Assembly (NCBI GenBank): GCA_029582155.1
Contig: CM055905.1
Location: 66,111,356-66,175,355 of the forward strand
Length of the DNA stretch: 64,000 nt
Source of the DNA: Panopea generosa
Lineage: Eukaryota; Mollusca; Bivalvia; Adapedonta; Hiatellidae
Direction: 5' to 3'
Part shown: positions 59,935 to 64,000 of the stretch, one piece after another
How the letters are laid out: each line of letters begins with the position of its first letter
How positions within the stretch are numbered: the first letter of the stretch is position 1
The notes under the pieces: generated by a model
Told to the model about the DNA's origin: nothing
Databases searched by the model: none
The model's input: only the letters and a program-made list of their open reading frames with translations
Made by a program: the position numbers and the translations under genes

Positions 59935-60960
59935 GACCAATAGTAAAATGAAGGTTTCAAAGAAATACTGTTTGTTTATTAATAGTAATAAAGCAGCCAA
60001 CTTGTCTGTTAATGTATTATTAATTTTTAGCATAACTGGCAAATATAGTTATAGTTACTATTAATGTTGAATGACTTCTATTGTAATTTAATTAATGAAA
60101 AACGACACGTTATTTATAATATGATGACTCAAAGCAACACATTTTTAGATAAAACACTGCTAAAAGATGAAAATTGTGGCTTTTTTTTTTAAATTACTAA
60201 AGATTATAATTGATAGATACTGCTCAAATAATGTTAAGAATTTTATTTTAATTACGATATGAAATAGTGTTTATAAAAGGAATACCTGAAGAACTGCAGA
60301 GTTTCAGCAAATTTTATTGTATTACTCAAATTGTTGCTTCTTAAGACATGCATGAGCCACAGTGTTCCTATTCTTGCCATCACTCATATGGCTCCCTGAA
60401 ACCATACAAGGGTTGATAATTTAACCACAATAGTGTACATGACAAAAAATGATAAAATGAACATGACACCCATTCGGAGGATTCCTACCCCTCTGCAGAG
60501 ATCGGCAGTGATTCTATTCTTAGCCGAAACCACACAGGCTAGTTATAAAAGAGAAATATGAATCAAACTGTTTATGGTTTTAAAACAGTTTATAATTCCA
60601 CAGAGCTTTCTGAAGCTTAATAAATATCAGTGTAAGAAAAGAAATGTTTCATTTTAATATTATTTGATTTTTTAATTTAAAAACTAATAAAAAAACAAAA
60701 ACAATTTTATAAGAAGCAGTTACTGTAAGTTATAGTAAGTCTTTTGTTATGTGCATGTTTACTATGTATATTTGTATTATGGGCCAGAGGCCAGAATAAC
60801 TTTTGAATAAAAAAGTGTTTGAATAAATATTGTCTACTGTAAAAGTCAAATAAACTCTTTTTATCCATTAAACTAATGTTATTATACTAGTTGTACTGTT
60901 TAGTAGATCTTTGGCTATTTTAATTGTACAATATACCTTTTAGAGTTAATACTGATTTTT
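59935..60960. other. Interior of the TIR element, AT-rich
   Basis: No coding region recognised; this is where a transposase body would be expected if the element were complete. Confidence 0.5.
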
Positions 60961-61296
60961 TGCATGAATAAATTTAAGAGCAAAAAACCAATAAACGCAC
61001 TAATTGGAGTTTTGCACAAATATATTTCAGCGCAAAAAATCAGTAATTGCTGTTACTGGAGTTTTGCGTCGATTTTTTCAACGCAAATTTCCAACTTAAT
61101 TTTTCAGATCACTTTTAATACTTTGCTTATATTTTTTTTTATACAAGATACAAATGTGAAGGACTGTTTTTAATGAATATGCTTAATTATAAGATTAAAC
61201 TTCAGTCTTTTTAACTAGTAATTGATATAATCAGTTTTTTGTCTCTCCTGAAAAGTAAGAAAAATGCAGTTACTGGGGTTTTGCGCTGAGCCAACG

Positions 61297-61440
61297 ACAT
61301 CAACAATGCCATTCAAATAAAAAATGAGCATTAAAATAAGGGAAATGCATTTTTAAAGAAGAAACAATGATTATTTACAACCGCCATTTTGCGACTACCC
61401 CACGAAGCACTTCCTTTTTCCAATGGTGATACTATGCTCT
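61297..61440 (-). repeat. Dispersed repeat R1, copy 5, left part (split)
   Basis: Resumes at caacaatgccattcaaat and runs to gcgactaccccacgaagcac, the family's other end, completing the copy broken at 56776. Confidence 0.85.
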
Positions 61441-61565
61441 CTCTTCTTATGTGAGCTGAATTTGAATCCTACGGTATAATGTTAACGTAACAACAATGCC
61501 TACTGAATATTATCTTTTATTACTTAAATTGAATCAAAAACATTTCTCCGTTTCTGTTTTTCTCG

Positions 61566-61855
61566 CCGGGCCCGATTAGCTCAGTCGTTAGCGCGTCAAT
61601 CTAGGGGTCGTGAGTTCGAATCCTAGCTCGGCCACAATCAATGTGATGTTTGATAAACGGCATTGAGTATCATTATCATTCGTCTCTCACCTCTGATTCA
61701 AGTAGGAAAGTTATAAGTTACTTGCGGAGATGTGTGCTCGAGTACTGGTTAACCTTCCAGGATCCCAGGAAACAGTGGCTAGGTTAACTGACCGTCTGTT
61801 AGTACTCGGTGGCATAATAATGACGCTAAAAATTCATGCATTCAATCAATAAATT
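61566..61855 (+). mobile_element. SINE family A, full-length
   Basis: Head gggcccgattagctcagtcg, B box gtgagttcgaatcctagctc, body with gaaacagtggctaggttaac, tail ttcaatcaat. Confidence 0.88.
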
Positions 61856-61940
61856 GATCTGTTTTCACATCATTATTTATTTCTAATTACTATGTTTGTT
61901 TTATATGATAACTACATTATTCTATTTTTCTCATCCACAG

Positions 61941-62151
61941 GTTATAAACAAAATCCAAACTAGACATGTGGTGTTAATACATTGATATTCACGGCTATGT
62001 TGATGATTATATTATTAGCATGAAGAAACATTAACAGACATGTAGTGTGTGTAATATACTACATCAATATTCACGGCTATATTGATACTTATATTTAACA
62101 TGACGGAACACTAACAGACATGTAGTTTTGACAACTACAACATCGGCCATT
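61941..62151 (+). promoter_or_regulatory. Probable 5' UTR of the HEPN gene with an 83-bp duplication
   Basis: A strong acceptor-like ctcatccacag at 61930-61940 suggests that the first coding exon begins at 61941. The region then holds two ~83-bp direct copies (atattcacggctat at 61983 and 62066; taacagacatgtag ends). Several upstream ATGs are present. The exon boundary is inferred, not shown by transcript data. Confidence 0.4.
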
Positions 62152-62724
62152 ATGGCCACTGTCCAAAGAACACTGAGCAATCCACTTTACAGAAACTGGG
62201 TCAAAGGTGGCCTAGTTGTCAAGTTTACAAGGGATGGGCTCCAGTGTTTCGTTGACGGTACAGTCAAGAACTTTCAGACCAAATGTCTGAATGATATTAG
62301 GACAAGGAAAGGTTTACCACTAGATACGGTATGCCATTTGTGCACAACACAAAATGTTCTCACATGTCCAACAAATGGGATATGCAAAGATAATGAACAT
62401 GGTCTGTGCATATACCATGACCTTAACGACCCACTGAAGAAACACAGACGCTCGTGTCCAAGTGCGATATGCAAAGATCTACGGGACGAAATCACGAAGA
62501 GCCACAAATTCCGCGTACCTTCCTGGCGTAACACACATGCCCTACTCTGGTGCAGCAGCAGTTGGGAGATAGCCAAATGCTTCATGGCTGCCGATGGTTA
62601 TAGTTCAGTGTCTTCTGCTGAAAAAACAGATTTCCTAGGACTGGTCAGCGTAGTGATAAACCTAAAGTATTTCCAGACCATGGTTAAAGATGATCTGTCT
62701 AAGAAAATCAACTTATTTAGCCAG
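62152..62724 (+). CDS. HEPN-protein coding exon 1
   Basis: 191 codons, ATG with G at +4, ending agccag|gtatat. Without splicing the frame would read YCIKPLIDNV and stop at 62760, which departs from the family. Confidence 0.82.
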
Positions 62725-63636
62725 GTATATTGTATCAAACCACTCATTGACAATGTATAACTCATGTATATACGTATATGAGGTAAACTGCTGTTCTAAA
62801 GTCACTCTTAAATGCCTTCATTTGCCATTTATACTTTATGTGAATTGATATTTGATAAACAATGGTTAATTAATCTAGAGTTCTCTGTGTGAATTATAAA
62901 ATGTTGAAATATTCCCTATCCCTTATACATGTGAATATAGATATTGCCCCCCCCCCCCCCCAGCACTAAACATATATATTTTCAAGCTGGTAGAGATAAT
63001 ATTTTATGCATCTTAATTTTTAATAAACTTACATATTCAGCCTCATCGTAACGTATTAAATTCCACCAGGTCCTTCGTGGCCGAGTGATTAAAGGCGGCT
63101 TCTCAAGTTCAATTAATATTTCACCGCTGTCAGACCGTAGGTTCGAGTCCCACTTGCTCCAAAAACCTATGTGAGAAAGTGAGCCAATAGTAACTGCGTA
63201 AGGTTCTACTCAGATTTATTCTGAGGTTTTCCTCCACCAATTAAACTGGATATGCCATATATAACCTGAAATGTGTTGAAAATGGAGATACACCCCATTC
63301 AATTTTTTTCTACCATATTGATTATAAGCCGTTATATAAGTGTAACTAAGTGCAGATGTTTATACCTATTAACAGGTACTCGCTTTACATCAAATTTCCA
63401 AGTTGTACAATGTTCTTGAATATTATATGTTTACACTAATATATTTTGATATGTGTAAAACCTTTATTCATAAACAGGCAAGAAACATTCGGAATGCCAT
63501 CATGCACACGTCCTCTTACAAACTGACTGACGAGGTACTGAACGGCTACATTGATACTATGATCCAGCTACTGAACGATCCAGTATACCTGGCAAGTGAT
63601 AAGCATGCCCAGTCTTCTATCACCAAGCTAAATCAG
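62152..63636 (+). CDS. CXorf38-like / DZIP3-type HEPN protein (5' part)
   Basis: Two exons (62152-62724, 63478-63636), both phase 0, give 244 residues and the gene runs off the window. Residues 8-40 (LSNPLYRNWVKGGLVVKF, then DGLQCFVDGTVKNF) match the start of human CXorf38 (YKNWVKAG..., LQGFVGREVLSFH). A Cys/His-rich middle (C61, C64, C72, C78, C86, H89, C102, C107) and W125...WCSSSWEIAKCFM follow, as in CXorf38 (AWEVAKAFM). Exon 2 has ARNIRNAIMHTS, where R196-N-x3-H201 is the R-x4-H motif of HEPN domains. In this family HEPN segments are linked to RNA binding or cleavage; activity here is not known. ATG at 62152 was chosen because it directly precedes the conserved start; the frame is open upstream only from a TTG. 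Bivalves carry many such genes, often named DZIP3-like. Confidence 0.82.
62946..62962. repeat. Poly(C) run
   Basis: About 16 C in the intron. Confidence 0.9.
63068..63310 (+). mobile_element. SINE family B in the HEPN-gene intron
   Basis: Head tccttcgtggccgagtgatt, B box gtaggttcgagtcccacttg, core and the end atgtgttgaaaatggagata. It takes up about a third of the 753-bp intron. Confidence 0.85.
63478..63636 (+). CDS. HEPN-protein coding exon 2 (R-x4-H motif)
   Basis: 53 codons after the acceptor ttcataaacag, ending aatcag|gtaaac. It holds ARNIRNAIMHTSSYKL and an amphipathic helix (YIDTMIQLLNDPVYL), like CXorf38 CRNEIMHSSEMKV. If unspliced the frame would stop two codons later. Confidence 0.82.
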
Positions 63637-63645
63637 GTAAACTGA

Positions 63646-64000
63646 TAAACTGTCTCTCTTACGATTTTTGTTAGACCCAGTCGACCAAGCCCGGGAAATC
63701 AATGCACAGACTGTCATCCGGCTAAACTAGGTAGAATGATAAACTGACTTTATAAACATGACGTAGATAAGCTGAACTCAAGGCTGCAAGTCTTGTCCGG
63801 TTAACATAAATATCTAAACAAGTAGACGACGGATATATATAAATTTGGTATTAATATAAAGAACGAACCAACGACAATAAATGTGTCAACTTTTAAGAAA
63901 TTTATTGATTAGTTTTATGAAAAGTGGCGTTAAAAACTGAATTTTGTTTTTAAAAGTTGCGCAAAGTACTTATAAGCAGCATCAGTAGTTTGCGTATTAA
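63646..64000. other. Intron or 3' region, nothing seen
   Basis: No further exon recognised before the window ends. Confidence 0.4.

Larger units (their letters stand above)
56777..61296 (+). mobile_element. 4.5-kb DNA element with TIRs, nested in R1
   Basis: 4520 bp. The left end cgttcgctcgacgcaaaccc and the complement of the right end cgttggctcagcgcaaaacc form a ~30-bp terminal inverted repeat, continuing cagtaactg on both. acat is directly repeated on the flanks (56773-56776, 61297-61300). Removing the element and one acat restores the R1 sequence found at 54240-54275. Both ends hold extra copies of tccagtaactgc (56933, 56962; inverted at ~61020, 61055). The interior carries the Gly/Ser/Asp repeat ORF and a short conserved-looking Cys-rich piece; no DDE catalytic domain was recognised. 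The superfamily is not assigned. Confidence 0.82.

Overview
This is eukaryotic, AT-rich, intron-containing DNA crowded with short interspersed repeats. The exon-intron genes, several tRNA-headed SINE families, TA- and TTAA-flanked MITEs and decayed LINE pieces suggest a mollusc, most likely a bivalve. That placement is inference; no species is claimed. No prokaryotic genes, CRISPR arrays or rRNA genes were seen, and tRNA-like stretches are SINE heads.

Three loci carry supportable coding sequence. (1) Minus strand, 14984-26616: a complete arylsulfatase B-type gene. Eight coding exons join in frame into 507 residues with a signal peptide and all expected sulfatase active-site residues; one intron uses a GC-AG donor. 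(2) Plus strand, 1680-1939: the last exon of a second arylsulfatase B-like copy, convergent with the first. Its upstream exons are outside the window or lost. (3) Plus strand, from 62152 to the right edge: the first two coding exons of a CXorf38-like/DZIP3-type HEPN protein with an RNxxxH motif.

Layout: 0-14 kb, repeats around the orphan sulfatase exon; 15-26.6 kb, the sulfatase gene with repeat-filled introns; 27-34 kb, MITEs, SINEs and a ~60 bp minisatellite; 34.28-41.61 kb, a 59-bp satellite of about 124 monomers with 17-mer and 30-mer segmental duplications; 42-56 kb, mostly non-coding DNA with two decayed LINE reverse transcriptase fragments, a C-rich ~130 bp array and a 69-bp minisatellite; 56.78-61.30 kb, a 4.5 kb DNA element with terminal inverted repeats and a 4-bp target duplication, inserted in an older repeat and carrying an 84/51-bp Gly/Ser/Asp coding array; 61.3-64 kb, the HEPN gene start.

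The most unusual points are duplicated splice boundaries in the sulfatase genes (nine copies of the exon 2 donor, repeated exon 8 acceptors in both paralogs), the TIR element with its in-frame repeat array, and the phase-locked satellite with a palindromic left edge. The three genes show no sign of a shared pathway beyond the sulfatase paralogy.
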